Shown here: positions 15,893 through 23,699 of the stretch, piece by piece
How the letters are laid out: each line of letters opens with the position of its first letter
Position numbering within the stretch: position 1 is the stretch's first letter
Source: an uncultured Clostridia bacterium
Lineage (GTDB): Bacteria > Bacillota > Clostridia > Christensenellales > UBA1242
Length of the DNA stretch: 38,053 bases
Reading direction: 5' to 3'
NCBI GenBank assembly: GCA_947632645.1
Contig: CANRQB010000009.1
Coordinates: forward strand, 1 to 38,053
Position numbers and translations under genes: made by a program
Notes under the pieces: model-generated
The model's database searches: none
What the model was told of the DNA's origin: nothing
The model's input: only the letters and a program-made list of their open reading frames with translations

Positions 15893-17149
15893 ATGAAATA
15901 TTTTGGCACAGACGGAATCCGCGGTGTGGTGGGAAAAAATTTATGCGAACAAATTATTAAAAAAGTGGCGTGTGGTATTGTAAGATATTTTAACAAAACC
16001 AAGCTAAAACGACAAATCTTGGTGGGCAACGATAGCCGCATCAGCAGTGATTATATATTAAGCGTTTTAAACAGCGTGCTTTTAAAAAACGGAATTGATG
16101 TGGATAATGTTGGCATATGCACCAGCCCGGCGCTTGCATTTTTGGCGCGTAAACATGCCTATCCACTTGCCATTATGCTATCGGCAAGCCACAACCCAAG
16201 CGAATATAATGGAATAAAGTTTTTTAACAGCGCGGGCGAAAAGGTGGACAATAAATTCGAGCAACAATTTGAAACCCTAATGGATAAAAAAACGCGCTTA
16301 AAAAACTGCGAGCACTCTAAGTGTAAACCCTGCGAAAAACTTTTAGATGGCTATTATCACTATTTAAAAAGCTTTGTGGTTAAAAAAGATGTAATATTTG
16401 ATTGTGCGTTTGGAGGTGCTGCAAAAATTTTAGATAATGTTTTGCCAAAAAGCAACAGATTGCACACCCATTTTAACGGAAAAAACATAAATTGTTGTGC
16501 GGGCTGCACACAGCCAGAAAAACTGATTATGCAGTGTAAAATACAGGGCAAAATAGGTTTTGCTTTTGATGGCGATGCCGACCGAGTTTTGGCAGTGGAC
16601 GAAATGGGAAATTGCTATGATGGTGATGCACTTTTGTTTTTGTTTAGCAAGTTTTTCTTAAACAAAAAAGATTGCTTAGTTGGCACAATTTATACCAACA
16701 CTGGGCTAGAAAATGCGTTAAGCAAAAATAATATAACCCTTGTGCGAGCCGAAGTTGGAGATAAACACGTGCTACAAAAGATGAAAGAAACAAATTGCAA
16801 ACTTGGTGGCGAAAAATCTGGGCATATTATATTAACACAATATACCCATACCGGGGATGGTATATTGGCAGCCCTGCTTGTTATGCGCATATTAAATTTA
16901 ACCAAGCTTAATTTAAGTAAATTATTTAGTGAATACACCCCATATTTTCAAGCCCATGCAAGCGTGGATATAAATGGTGTTAGCGAAAATCAAATTAAAA
17001 AATTAAAAATTAATTCTGCCTCTAAAATTATAATTCGATCTAGTGGCACCGAGCCAATTTTGCGCATTATGGTGGAAGATAAAAACGAAAAGATTGCAAA
17101 AAATTTGCTAAATTCTATAAAAAATGAGTTGATTTTGCATAAATTTTAA
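15893..17149 (+). CDS. glmM: Phosphoglucosamine mutase
   Basis: 418 aa, somewhat shorter than the usual ~445. Converts glucosamine-6-phosphate to glucosamine-1-phosphate for cell-wall UDP-GlcNAc. Motifs in order: KYFGTDGIRG at 2-11, active-site MLSASHNPSEYNG at about 101-113 with the phosphoserine, metal-binding FDGDADR at about 225-231, sugar-binding GGEKSGH at about 304-310 and phosphate-binding RSSGTEP at about 381-387. All catalytic residues are present. A related phosphomannomutase is the alternative, but FGTDGIRG and overall size favour GlmM. No Shine-Dalgarno is visible; ATCTAAAAAT immediately precedes ATG, so it may be leaderless, though its -10 is weak. Divergent from lgt. Confidence 0.88.
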   Translation: MKYFGTDGIRGVVGKNLCEQIIKKVACGIVRYFNKTKLKRQILVGNDSRISSDYILSVLNSVLLKNGIDVDNVGICTSPALAFLARKHAYPLAIMLSASHNPSEYNGIKFFNSAGEKVDNKFEQQFETLMDKKTRLKNCEHSKCKPCEKLLDGYYHYLKSFVVKKDVIFDCAFGGAAKILDNVLPKSNRLHTHFNGKNINCCAGCTQPEKLIMQCKIQGKIGFAFDGDADRVLAVDEMGNCYDGDALLFLFSKFFLNKKDCLVGTIYTNTGLENALSKNNITLVRAEVGDKHVLQKMKETNCKLGGEKSGHIILTQYTHTGDGILAALLVMRILNLTKLNLSKLFSEYTPYFQAHASVDINGVSENQIKKLKINSASKIIIRSSGTEPILRIMVEDKNEKIAKNLLNSIKNELILHKF

Positions 17150-17203
17150 TAAATTTTTAAAAATTTTTATATTTTTGTTAGTTTACACCATCACCAAATT
17201 TAG

Positions 17204-17238
17204 TTGCAAAAATTTAAAATATATGATACAATTTTTGC
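17204..17238 (+). promoter_or_regulatory. ung promoter, leaderless
   Basis: TTGCAA (17204-17209), 17-base spacer, TG-a-TACAAT (17224-17232), exactly six bases to ATG at 17239. Predicted start of transcription is the A of ATG. No Shine-Dalgarno. Confidence 0.75.
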
Positions 17239-17904
17239 ATGAAATATATTTTGGATGAAAGTTGGAGTAATCTATTAAAGGATAGGTTTAACATAAATTA
17301 CAAACGCGAACTTTTTAGCTGGCTTAACAACGAATATGCCACTAAAACAATTTTTCCACCACAGGAAAAAATTTTTAATGCGCTAAATCTTGTGCCGCCA
17401 GATAAAGTTAAAGTGGTTATCATTGGGCAGGACCCATATCACGTACCAGGACAAGCGGATGGCTTGGCTTTTAGTTGCCACAATGGCACACAACAGCCAA
17501 GTTTAAAAAACATATTTAAAGAAATTTCAAATGAATATAACATCCCCGTTTCCACAAACACCGACCTTACCCCATGGGCAGAACAAGGCGTGTTGTTACT
17601 TAACACCAGTTTAACAGTAATCGAGCATTTGCCCGCAAGCCACAGCAATGAATTCTGGCATACCTTTACAACCGAAATTGTAAAAATATTAAACGAACTA
17701 AATCAGCCAATAGTATTTATGTTGTGGGGCAACCACGCAAAAAGTTTTTTGCCAATTTTAAACAACCCCAACCATTTAATTTTGCAAGCCGCCCACCCCA
17801 GCCCATTTTCCGCCTATAATGGTTTTTTTGGCTGCGGGCATTTTGTTAAGTGCAACCAATTTTTAACCTCTTATAACCTAACCCCAATTGATTGGAGAAT
17901 TTAA
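17239..17904 (+). CDS. ung: Uracil-DNA glycosylase, family 1
   Basis: 221 aa, standard length. Removes uracil from DNA in base excision repair. Motifs: VVIIGQDPYHVPGQADGLAFS (water-activating Asp and His), LLLNTSLTV, FMLWGNHAK and the DNA-intercalation loop HPSPFSAYNGFFGCGHF. All are complete. The start is the only reasonable ATG and lies six bases after a consensus extended -10 box. It ends 24 bases before the ileS promoter. Confidence 0.97.
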   Translation: MKYILDESWSNLLKDRFNINYKRELFSWLNNEYATKTIFPPQEKIFNALNLVPPDKVKVVIIGQDPYHVPGQADGLAFSCHNGTQQPSLKNIFKEISNEYNIPVSTNTDLTPWAEQGVLLLNTSLTVIEHLPASHSNEFWHTFTTEIVKILNELNQPIVFMLWGNHAKSFLPILNNPNHLILQAAHPSPFSAYNGFFGCGHFVKCNQFLTSYNLTPIDWRI

Positions 17905-17927
17905 TTTGGATATATCGTTAAAATTAA

Positions 17928-17962
17928 TTGACAATAATCTATTTTGGTGGTAAAATTAAGAT
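17928..17962 (+). promoter_or_regulatory. ileS promoter
   Basis: Perfect TTGACA (17928-17933), 17-base spacer, TG-g-TAAAAT (17948-17956), then six bases to the ATG of the isoleucine leader peptide at 17963. It predicts that the leader peptide is translated from the very first base of the transcript. Confidence 0.85.
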
Positions 17963-18007
17963 ATGATAAAAATAATCGCCATTTGCAATATTATTATTAA
18001 CATCTAG
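17963..18007 (+). CDS. Isoleucine-rich leader peptide of ileS
   Basis: 14 codons plus TAG: MIKIIAICNIIINI, with Ile at positions 2, 4, 5, 7, 10, 11, 12 and 14. Eight isoleucines in 14 residues ahead of the isoleucyl-tRNA synthetase gene is the hallmark of a control peptide. Codons used are ATT, ATC and two ATA, so both tRNA-Ile species are sampled. It has no Shine-Dalgarno; the start codon should be the first base of the mRNA. A terminator hairpin begins 30 bases after the stop. Inferred role: ribosome stalling at Ile codons when charged tRNA-Ile is scarce prevents the terminator. The promoter spacing, peptide and terminator are seen; the control mechanism is inference. Confidence 0.8.
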   Translation: MIKIIAICNIIINI

Positions 18008-18017
18008 TTTAGGTGTT

Positions 18018-18060
18018 GCGATTTGCTATGGTTTACGCCGGCGGTCGCTGGCAATTTTTA
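18018..18060 (+). promoter_or_regulatory. Attenuator (terminator with competing antiterminator) of ileS
   Basis: Terminator: GCCGGC (18037-18042) / GCTGGC (18047-18052), one G-U pair, loop GGTC, followed by AATTTTTATTTTT. Competing stem: GCGATT (18018-18023) with GGTCGC (18043-18048), which takes the loop and part of the 3' arm of the terminator. A ribosome at the leader stop (18005) would cover bases to about 18020 and block the competing stem, so the terminator forms. A ribosome stalled at the Ile codons around 17990-17998 would leave it free. No T-box signature (AGGGTGG with ACC) is present. Confidence 0.6.
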
Positions 18061-18064
18061 TTTT

Positions 18065-18100
18065 TAAGGGAAAATTATATCAAAAACATAATTACCCTTA
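18065..18100 (+). other. Second hairpin in the ileS leader
   Basis: TAAGGG / CCCTTA (six bp) extended by AATTAT / ATAATT after a small internal loop, starting right after the attenuator T-run and ending 21 bases before the ileS Shine-Dalgarno. It could stabilise the read-through message or mark a processing site; the structure is seen, the role is a guess. Confidence 0.5.
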
Positions 18101-18135
18101 CATTAACTCTGCAAACGTATTAAAAGGAGAATCAA

Positions 18136-21100
18136 ATGCAAAAAGAACAAGGTAGTTTAAACTATGTAAAAATGGAAGAAGGCGTGCTGTCCTTCTGGCA
18201 AAAGGCGGATATTTTTGAAAAAATGAAGGCGAAAAACAAAAAAACTGGCAAATATTTTGCTACCCTAGATGGCCCGGTTACTGCCAACTACGATATGGGC
18301 TTGCACCACGCCTACAACCGCACTTTTAAGGATGCGATGATTAAATTTAACGCGCTTTGTGGTTGCGATGAGCATTTCCAAAACGGGTTTGATTGCCACG
18401 GCTTGCCGGTTGAGTTGCGCGTTGAGCGCGAGTTAGGCATAAATAGTAAAAAAGAGATTGAAGCCTATGGCATAGATAACTTTGTGGAAAAGTGCATCGA
18501 AGTGGTAAATCGTTATAGTAAATCTATGACAAAGTCCTCTATTCGCCTTGGCCAGTGGATGAACTGGGATGATAGCTATTTTACCAATAGCGACCTTAAT
18601 ATCACCAGCATTTGGTACTTTTTAAAGGAATGCTTTAAGAAGGGCTACATTGCCAACAGCCACAGAATTATGCGCTGGTGCACCCGCTGCGGCACAAGTT
18701 TATCCGACCACGAAATGACCGACCAAGATGCCTACAAAAACGATACCTGCCAAGCAATATTCTTTAAATGCCCAATTTTAAACACCAACTATGATATGTT
18801 GGTTTGGACAACCACCCCATGGACACTAGCTGCCAATGTTGCAATTGCAGTTAACCCAGAATTTGACTATAACATTGTTGAAGTTAAATCGCAAAGCCGC
18901 AATATAATTGTTTGTGCTTCTGCCATGAAGGTGCTTAAAGATGATGTGGTTAAAGTGGTAAAAACCATTAAGGGCAGCGAATTGGTGGGCAAAACTTACG
19001 AAACCTGCTTCCCCGATTTAAAACAACAACAATTTGAACATAAAATTGTGGCTTGGGATATGGTTAGCGCAGATGAAGGCACGGGCGCGGTTCACATTGC
19101 GCCTGGCTGCGGTGATGCTGACTTTGAATTGGGCAATAAACTTAACCTGCCAAAAGTTTGCCCTATCGACGAAAACGGCCTATATTATAGTGATTTTGGC
19201 GTGTTTGCAGGCAAAAATGCCAACACGGACGAACTAAGGGATTTTGTATTCGACCTTATGAAAAAGGCAAACAAAACATACTACACTCATAAATATACGC
19301 ACAACTATCCACACTGCTGGCGATGCAAACAACCACTTGTGTTTAGGCTAGTTGATCAGTGGGTAATTAAGATGGACGAACTACGCCCACAACTAATCGG
19401 CGCAATAGACAATGTGGAATTCGAGCCAGATTTTATGAAAAAGCGTATGCTAGACTGGCTTAACAATATGGGCGACTGGGCAATTTCGCGCGCAAGATAT
19501 TATGGCGTGCCACTGCCCTTCTACCCTTGCAAAAAATGTGGCAAATTAACTGTGGTTGGCAGCCTAGACGAGTTTAAAAAACTGTCCAGCGCGGCCGAAG
19601 TGGACGCACTGCCACACCTGCACCGTCCATACATCGACAAAATCAAAATCACTTGCCCACACTGCGGCAATAAGGTGGAGCGCATAACCGAAGTTGGCGA
19701 TTGCTGGTTGGATGCCGGCATAACCCCATTTAGCACCAAAAAATACTTTAGCGATAAGGATTTCTTTAACAAAAACTTTCCTATCGAATGCGTAATTGAA
19801 GCTAAAGAGCAAATACGTTTGTGGTTCTATTCGCTACTGGTTATGAGCGTGGTTTTAACTGGCAAAGCGCCATATAAACGCATTGGCACAACTCCAATGC
19901 TACTTGCGCAAGACGGCAAAAAGCTGTCTAAATCTAGCCCTAACAACATCCCACTAGATGTGGCATTTAACGAATTTGGTGCGGACATCATCCGTTACAA
20001 TTTTGTTGCAACTCCACTTATTAACGACGTAAAATTTGGCCGCGACACGTGTGATGAGGTTAAGCGCAAACTTTTGGGGCTATGGAACGCGTACATCTTT
20101 TTAAACACTTATGCAAGCATAGATAACCCAGATTTAACCAACTTTAAACCAGACGAAAAAACCCTTAACTTTATAGATAAGTGGCTAATTAATCGCGTAA
20201 ACGAATTTGCCGCCAATGCCAAAAAGGCATACAGCAAGCAACAATTTGGCGCAGTTAGTAAGGATTTTGAACTGCTGGTTGACGAGCTCACCAACTGGTA
20301 CATTCGCAACAACAGACGCAGATTTTATAAAAGCGAAAACAATCTTGACACAACCAATGCATATTTCTGCCTAAACTACGCGCTTAAAAACATCGCTATG
20401 GTTATGTTCCCTATCATTCCGTTTATAAGCGAATATATTTGGCAACACGCAGTGCGCGTACTAGACAAAAATGCAGAAGAAAGTGTTGCATTGCACACAT
20501 ATAACGAGTGCGAATTTGCAGTTAAGGATGAGGGATACACACTAAAAACCGATATTGTGCGCAACATATTCACGCTTGCAAGCAAGTTAAGGAACGAAAA
20601 TCAAATTAAGGTTAAGCAGCCGCTTAAAACCATGTATATTGTTGGCAGCAAGCAAGTGGCAAACGCGGTTGAACTATATAAGGATATTATCGAAAGCGAA
20701 CTTAACATTAAAAACATTGTGTTTGAGCACGACAACAGCAAGTTTAATGACGAATTTTTGTCGCTAGACTTCAGAAAGGCTGGCGCAGTGCTTAAAGGCG
20801 ATGTGCAAAAGGTTAAAAATCTGCTGGTTGAGGCGGACGAAAAGGCAATGAAAAATTATGTGTCTGGCTATAAATCTGGCAAAGTGCAAATTGGCGGATT
20901 TACATTAGATAGCGAGTTATTTGTGCTGCAAAGCAAGCCAAAAACCGAGTATGTTATAGCCAATGTGGATGATGTTAGTGTGGTTTTGGATATAACAATC
21001 GACCGCAATTTGATGTTAGAGGGCCTATCGCGTGAACTTATCCGCGCGGCACAAGTGCTAAGAAAGGATGCCGGCTTTAACGTATCCGACCGAATAAAAC

Positions 21101-21267
21101 TAGAGTTAACCACAACGGGAGCCGACATAAGTGAAATCATAGCCACCTATGCGGACAAAATAAAAAGCGAACTATTGGCTACTGAAATAACCCACCTAAC
21201 CCACCCAGAAATAACCAAAACCCTAGAAATTGGCGACGAAACGATTACTATCTCCATGAAAAGATAA
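18136..21267 (+). CDS. ileS: Isoleucyl-tRNA synthetase, type 2, with altered HIGH motif
   Basis: 1043 aa. Charges tRNA-Ile. The class I first motif, normally TANGKPHIGH, reads TANYDMGLHH at about 54-63: G-x-H-H replaces H-x-G-H. The second motif KLSKS is intact (about 595-599), as are GFDCHGLPVE and the editing domain (MLVWTTTPWTLAANVAIAV; DEGTGAVHIAPGCGDAD). Several Cys pairs (CTRCG, CWRC, CKKCG, CPHCG) suggest zinc sites. Length and HCWRCKQPLVFR-type motifs put it with the eukaryote-like IleRS2 group, and it lacks the C-terminal zinc finger of common bacterial IleRS1. The GxHH swap is reported for mupirocin hyper-resistant IleRS2. Shine-Dalgarno AAAGGAGA precedes ATG. Control by leader peptide upstream; terminator at 21293. 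Confidence 0.95.
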   Translation: MQKEQGSLNYVKMEEGVLSFWQKADIFEKMKAKNKKTGKYFATLDGPVTANYDMGLHHAYNRTFKDAMIKFNALCGCDEHFQNGFDCHGLPVELRVERELGINSKKEIEAYGIDNFVEKCIEVVNRYSKSMTKSSIRLGQWMNWDDSYFTNSDLNITSIWYFLKECFKKGYIANSHRIMRWCTRCGTSLSDHEMTDQDAYKNDTCQAIFFKCPILNTNYDMLVWTTTPWTLAANVAIAVNPEFDYNIVEVKSQSRNIIVCASAMKVLKDDVVKVVKTIKGSELVGKTYETCFPDLKQQQFEHKIVAWDMVSADEGTGAVHIAPGCGDADFELGNKLNLPKVCPIDENGLYYSDFGVFAGKNANTDELRDFVFDLMKKANKTYYTHKYTHNYPHCWRCKQPLVFRLVDQWVIKMDELRPQLIGAIDNVEFEPDFMKKRMLDWLNNMGDWAISRARYYGVPLPFYPCKKCGKLTVVGSLDEFKKLSSAAEVDALPHLHRPYIDKIKITCPHCGNKVERITEVGDCWLDAGITPFSTKKYFSDKDFFNKNFPIECVIEAKEQIRLWFYSLLVMSVVLTGKAPYKRIGTTPMLLAQDGKKLSKSSPNNIPLDVAFNEFGADIIRYNFVATPLINDVKFGRDTCDEVKRKLLGLWNAYIFLNTYASIDNPDLTNFKPDEKTLNFIDKWLINRVNEFAANAKKAYSKQQFGAVSKDFELLVDELTNWYIRNNRRRFYKSENNLDTTNAYFCLNYALKNIAMVMFPIIPFISEYIWQHAVRVLDKNAEESVALHTYNECEFAVKDEGYTLKTDIVRNIFTLASKLRNENQIKVKQPLKTMYIVGSKQVANAVELYKDIIESELNIKNIVFEHDNSKFNDEFLSLDFRKAGAVLKGDVQKVKNLLVEADEKAMKNYVSGYKSGKVQIGGFTLDSELFVLQSKPKTEYVIANVDDVSVVLDITIDRNLMLEGLSRELIRAAQVLRKDAGFNVSDRIKLELTTTGADISEIIATYADKIKSELLATEITHLTHPEITKTLEIGDETITISMKR

Positions 21268-21292
21268 ATCAGATATCATTTATAATCGTTAT

Positions 21293-21330
21293 AACTTTAG
21301 TTATTAAGCAAAAATAACTAAAGTTTTTTT
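21293..21330 (+). terminator. ileS terminator
   Basis: 13-bp stem AACTTTAGTTATT / AATAACTAAAGTT, loop AAGCAAA, then seven T residues. The arm is itself the same ATAACTTTAGTTAT-type unit that fills the arrays around rubrerythrin, including the CGTTATAAC flank (21287-21295). Confidence 0.85.
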
Positions 21331-21387
21331 GTAAATTCAATAAAAAACGGATTAATCTAATAATTTTTTATATTTATATAAAAAAGT

Positions 21388-21422
21388 TTGCATATTTGTT
21401 AGAATTGTGCTAAAATGATAGT
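21388..21422 (+). promoter_or_regulatory. acpS promoter, leaderless
   Basis: TTGCAT (21388-21393), 17-base spacer, TG-c-TAAAAT (21408-21416), six bases to ATG at 21423. No Shine-Dalgarno. Confidence 0.75.
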
Positions 21423-21767
21423 ATGATTGGTGTGGATATTGAAAAAATTGAAAGATTTGCCCATTGGTCAGAAGAAGAATTTAAGCGCGTGTTTACTCGG
21501 GCAGAAATTGAGTATGCTAATCGCTATACAAACAGATTAGAGCATTTTTGTGGCTTCTTTTGTGTTAAAGAAGCATTTGTTAAGGCGCTGGATGACGACG
21601 GTGTCAGCTACAATCAAATTGAAGTGCTGCATACCGACACTGGCAAGCCGTACATAAACCGCACAAAATATGTAAACGAAATTTTGCACGAATATTTCGC
21701 CAACAAAATAGAAGTTAGCATCTCCCACTGCAAAGAGTACGCGGTGGCGATAGTAAGCATAGAATAA
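21423..21767 (+). CDS. acpS: Holo-[acyl-carrier-protein] synthase
   Basis: 114 aa, typical of the trimeric AcpS family. Transfers 4'-phosphopantetheine from CoA to a Ser of ACP, activating fatty-acid synthesis. Motifs: MIGVDIEKIERF with the metal-binding Asp at residue 4, FTRAEIEYANR, FFCVKEAFVKAL with the catalytic Glu, and HTDTGKPYI near VSISHCKEYAVAIV. Complete. Single-gene unit with its own leaderless promoter; no terminator of the usual kind follows, only the repeat-bearing gap. Confidence 0.95.
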   Translation: MIGVDIEKIERFAHWSEEEFKRVFTRAEIEYANRYTNRLEHFCGFFCVKEAFVKALDDDGVSYNQIEVLHTDTGKPYINRTKYVNEILHEYFANKIEVSISHCKEYAVAIVSIE

Positions 21768-22202
21768 AAGCGTTGGCTAGTTGGGGTTTGTTTAGGTGGG
21801 CATAAAGGATCTTGCGTCTACACTTAGTGCTTCGCAAGGCGTGTATCCACAATACCCTTTACACCCAATGGCACAATAACCCAATCAAACTGCACTTAAA
21901 CACTCCTCGTAAGTTGTTCCAAGTTAGTAAAATTTGAAAGTAAATCAAGTGAGCATTAAACTAACGCAAGGCGCATATACGCAAAACATTTTATCCCAAT
22001 AGCTAACATACTTTAATCAAACTGCACTTTGGAACTCCTCGTAAGTTATTTCAAGTGAGTAAAGTTGTATGTAAGGCATGCGGGTAGAAAAAGACAAACT
22101 GCACTTCGGTGCTCCTCGCAAGCAGTTTCAGGCGGGTAAAGGTTTAAAGAAATTTCAAGTGAGTAAAGTTTTAAAATAAGCAAGTATAAATTTGTGGTCA
22201 AA
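21768..22202. repeat. Gene-free region with imperfect ~50-bp repeats
   Basis: No convincing gene in 435 bases. Three copies of a ~48-bp unit: 21886-21932, 22018-22067 and 22095-22142, each starting CAAACTGCACTT, then CTCCTCGyAAG and a GTAAA end; a partial copy (TTTCAAGTGAGTAAAG) is at 22152-22167. The third copy folds as AAACTGC / GCAGTTT around GCAC-TTCG-GTGC, a stable tetraloop. An earlier relative, CTTGCG / CGCAAG around CACTTAGTGCTT (21811-21838), lies near the acpS end. GC content is higher than in other gaps. It may be a dispersed REP-like element family or a structured RNA; copies elsewhere in the genome would decide. Confidence 0.55.
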
Positions 22203-22203
22203 T

Positions 22204-22234
22204 AAAAAAAAACAAGCAAAATTAATTGCCTGTT
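22204..22234 (-). terminator. Terminator of the PGDYG-like gene
   Basis: AACAAGCAA / TTGCCTGTT with one mismatch; T-run of seven on the minus strand and of seven on the plus strand, so it may work both ways. Confidence 0.65.
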
Positions 22235-22240
22235 ATTTTT

Positions 22241-22792
22241 TTACTTTCTCACAGTTGTGCCCTGCTCTAATGTGTAGGTTTTAGCAAAAGCCATATCTGT
22301 TATAGAATAAATATTATCCAAATTTGTTATGTTTAAAACTGCCCCTTTTGGTGCGAATATATCGCTCCCCCATGGTGCGGTAAAACAGATATCTTCTTCT
22401 ACACGCAAACCGGTTATTGGAGCCCCCAATGGTTCATACACCCCAGGTTGTGCAGTTGGTGCATATTTATTTGCAAAATCATTTGGCTTAACAATATAAT
22501 TTTCGCCATCTGGGTTTTTAACTATCATACTACCAGCAACTTTAACCACAGATTTTGTTTCGTCAAACGCATAAATTTTGCCATCGCGTGAACATCTTGG
22601 ACGAGTGTCAACTTCTTGCCCAACCTCGCCTTCAACCGCCTTAACCAAAACAGTTTTTTTAGAGGTAAAAGTTTTTGCTCCTTCAGCAATTTTTTGTTGC
22701 ACATAGGCTTTAATATCCTCTACAACTTTAAAGCCAACAATTATATCTGGATAAGATTTATCCTGAGATATAAGATTTAAAGATTTTTCCAT
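22241..22792 (-). CDS. PGDYG-domain-like protein of uncertain function
   Basis: 183 aa, no signal peptide or membrane segment. Two similar beta-rich stretches occur: GSMIVKNPDGENYIVKPNDFANKYAP (about 86-111) and CFTAPWGSDIFAPKGAVLNITNLDNIYSITDMAFAKTYT (about 137-175). Both show the 'xxNPDGExYxVxxxxFxxxY' pattern I associate with the PGDYG domain, whose role is unknown. The N-terminus is helical with KAYVQQKIAEGAKTF. Strong AAGGAG before ATG; own terminator; transcribed against its neighbours acpS and recX. Family call is from pattern memory and tentative. Confidence 0.5.
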   Translation of the reverse strand: MEKSLNLISQDKSYPDIIVGFKVVEDIKAYVQQKIAEGAKTFTSKKTVLVKAVEGEVGQEVDTRPRCSRDGKIYAFDETKSVVKVAGSMIVKNPDGENYIVKPNDFANKYAPTAQPGVYEPLGAPITGLRVEEDICFTAPWGSDIFAPKGAVLNITNLDNIYSITDMAFAKTYTLEQGTTVRK

Positions 22793-22933
22793 AATTAATC
22801 TCTCCTTTTAATAATAATTTTATATCACAGGTTTTTAAAAAAGTCAATGGTTAGTAAAAAATAAAAAAAATTATTAAAATTTGCAAAAATTTTGGCATTT
22901 TTTATTAAATTTGATGCAAAAAATTAAAAAATT

Positions 22934-22948
22934 TGATAAAATTGATAT
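22934..22948 (+). promoter_or_regulatory. recX promoter, leaderless
   Basis: TG-a-TAAAAT (22934-22942), six bases to ATG at 22949. No Shine-Dalgarno; a possible -35 (TTGATG) is too far at 20 bases, so the extended -10 is the main element. Confidence 0.65.
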
Positions 22949-23557
22949 ATGTTTATAAAAGGTTTAAAGTTAAAAAGCAAATCGGCAAGCACATTTGTTG
23001 CAGTGGATGCGGGCGGCAACGAATATCTGCTGCACAGCGATGCAATTGTGCAATATAAAATTAAATCGGGCGAAGTGGATAACGACACCTTTTTTGCCTG
23101 CGTAGAGTTAAGCAGCAACCTTATTGCCACCAATTTGGCGGTTAAATATTTAAACAGCAGCATTAAAACCGAAAAGCAAATTAAAGATTACCTCTACAAA
23201 AAGGGCTACCACTCGCCTAGTGTAAATTACGCAATTAAAAAGTTAAAAGAGTACAACATGATAAACGATATGCAATACGCCACAAGCTACATAAATAGTA
23301 ACCCCAATTTCAGCAAAAAAAAGTTGCAACAAAAACTTGCAACAGTGGGCATAAAAAAGGATGAAATTGCAGAAAATTTAAGTGAGATTGACGAGTTGCC
23401 ATCCTGCCTAAAATCCGCACAAAAATTTGTTAGAAGCCACACCATGGACCAAAAAAATCTGCAAAAACTAACCCGCCACCTAGCCGGCCAAGGTTATGGT
23501 TGGGATACAATCCGCCATGCGCTATCCAAACTGGATTTTGATGTGGACGAGGATTAA
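22949..23557 (+). CDS. recX: RecA regulator RecX
   Basis: 202 aa. RecX binds inside the RecA filament groove and limits its activity. After a beta-rich N-terminal section (about 1-55) come the three-helix RecX repeats: AVKYLNSSIKTEKQIKDYLYKKGYHSPSVNYAIKKLKEYNMINDMQYATSYI, then FSKKKLQQKLATVGIKKDEI, and finally NLQKLTRHLAGQGYGWDTIRHALSKL. The R-T-x-x-x-L-x-x-K-L pattern is well kept. Monocistronic, with a terminator at 23631. No LexA box is visible in front of it. Confidence 0.88.
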   Translation: MFIKGLKLKSKSASTFVAVDAGGNEYLLHSDAIVQYKIKSGEVDNDTFFACVELSSNLIATNLAVKYLNSSIKTEKQIKDYLYKKGYHSPSVNYAIKKLKEYNMINDMQYATSYINSNPNFSKKKLQQKLATVGIKKDEIAENLSEIDELPSCLKSAQKFVRSHTMDQKNLQKLTRHLAGQGYGWDTIRHALSKLDFDVDED

Positions 23558-23630
23558 ACATTAAAAATTTTTGTATTAATTTTTATAATATAATATACCT
23601 ATTAATAAATTTATAAATATAATTAAAAAG

Positions 23631-23662
23631 AAAACAATTCATCCAAAAATTGTTTTTTATTT
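23631..23662 (+). terminator. recX terminator
   Basis: AAAACAATT / AATTGTTTT, 8-nt loop, followed by TTATTTTTTT. The eno promoter begins right after it. Confidence 0.75.
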
Positions 23663-23673
23663 TTTTATGGGTG

Positions 23674-23699
23674 TGATATAATTGGTTTTAGGGGGATTT
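23674..23699 (+). promoter_or_regulatory. eno promoter and ribosome site
   Basis: TG-a-TATAAT (23674-23682), with no clear -35, then AGGGGG four bases before ATG at 23700. Unlike the leaderless genes, this highly expressed gene has a short leader with a ribosome site. Confidence 0.65.

Noticed and set aside
18008..18070. T-box riboswitch in front of ileS
   Set aside because: No AGGGTGG-type T-box sequence and no long stem I; the leader is too short. The leader-peptide model explains the parts better.
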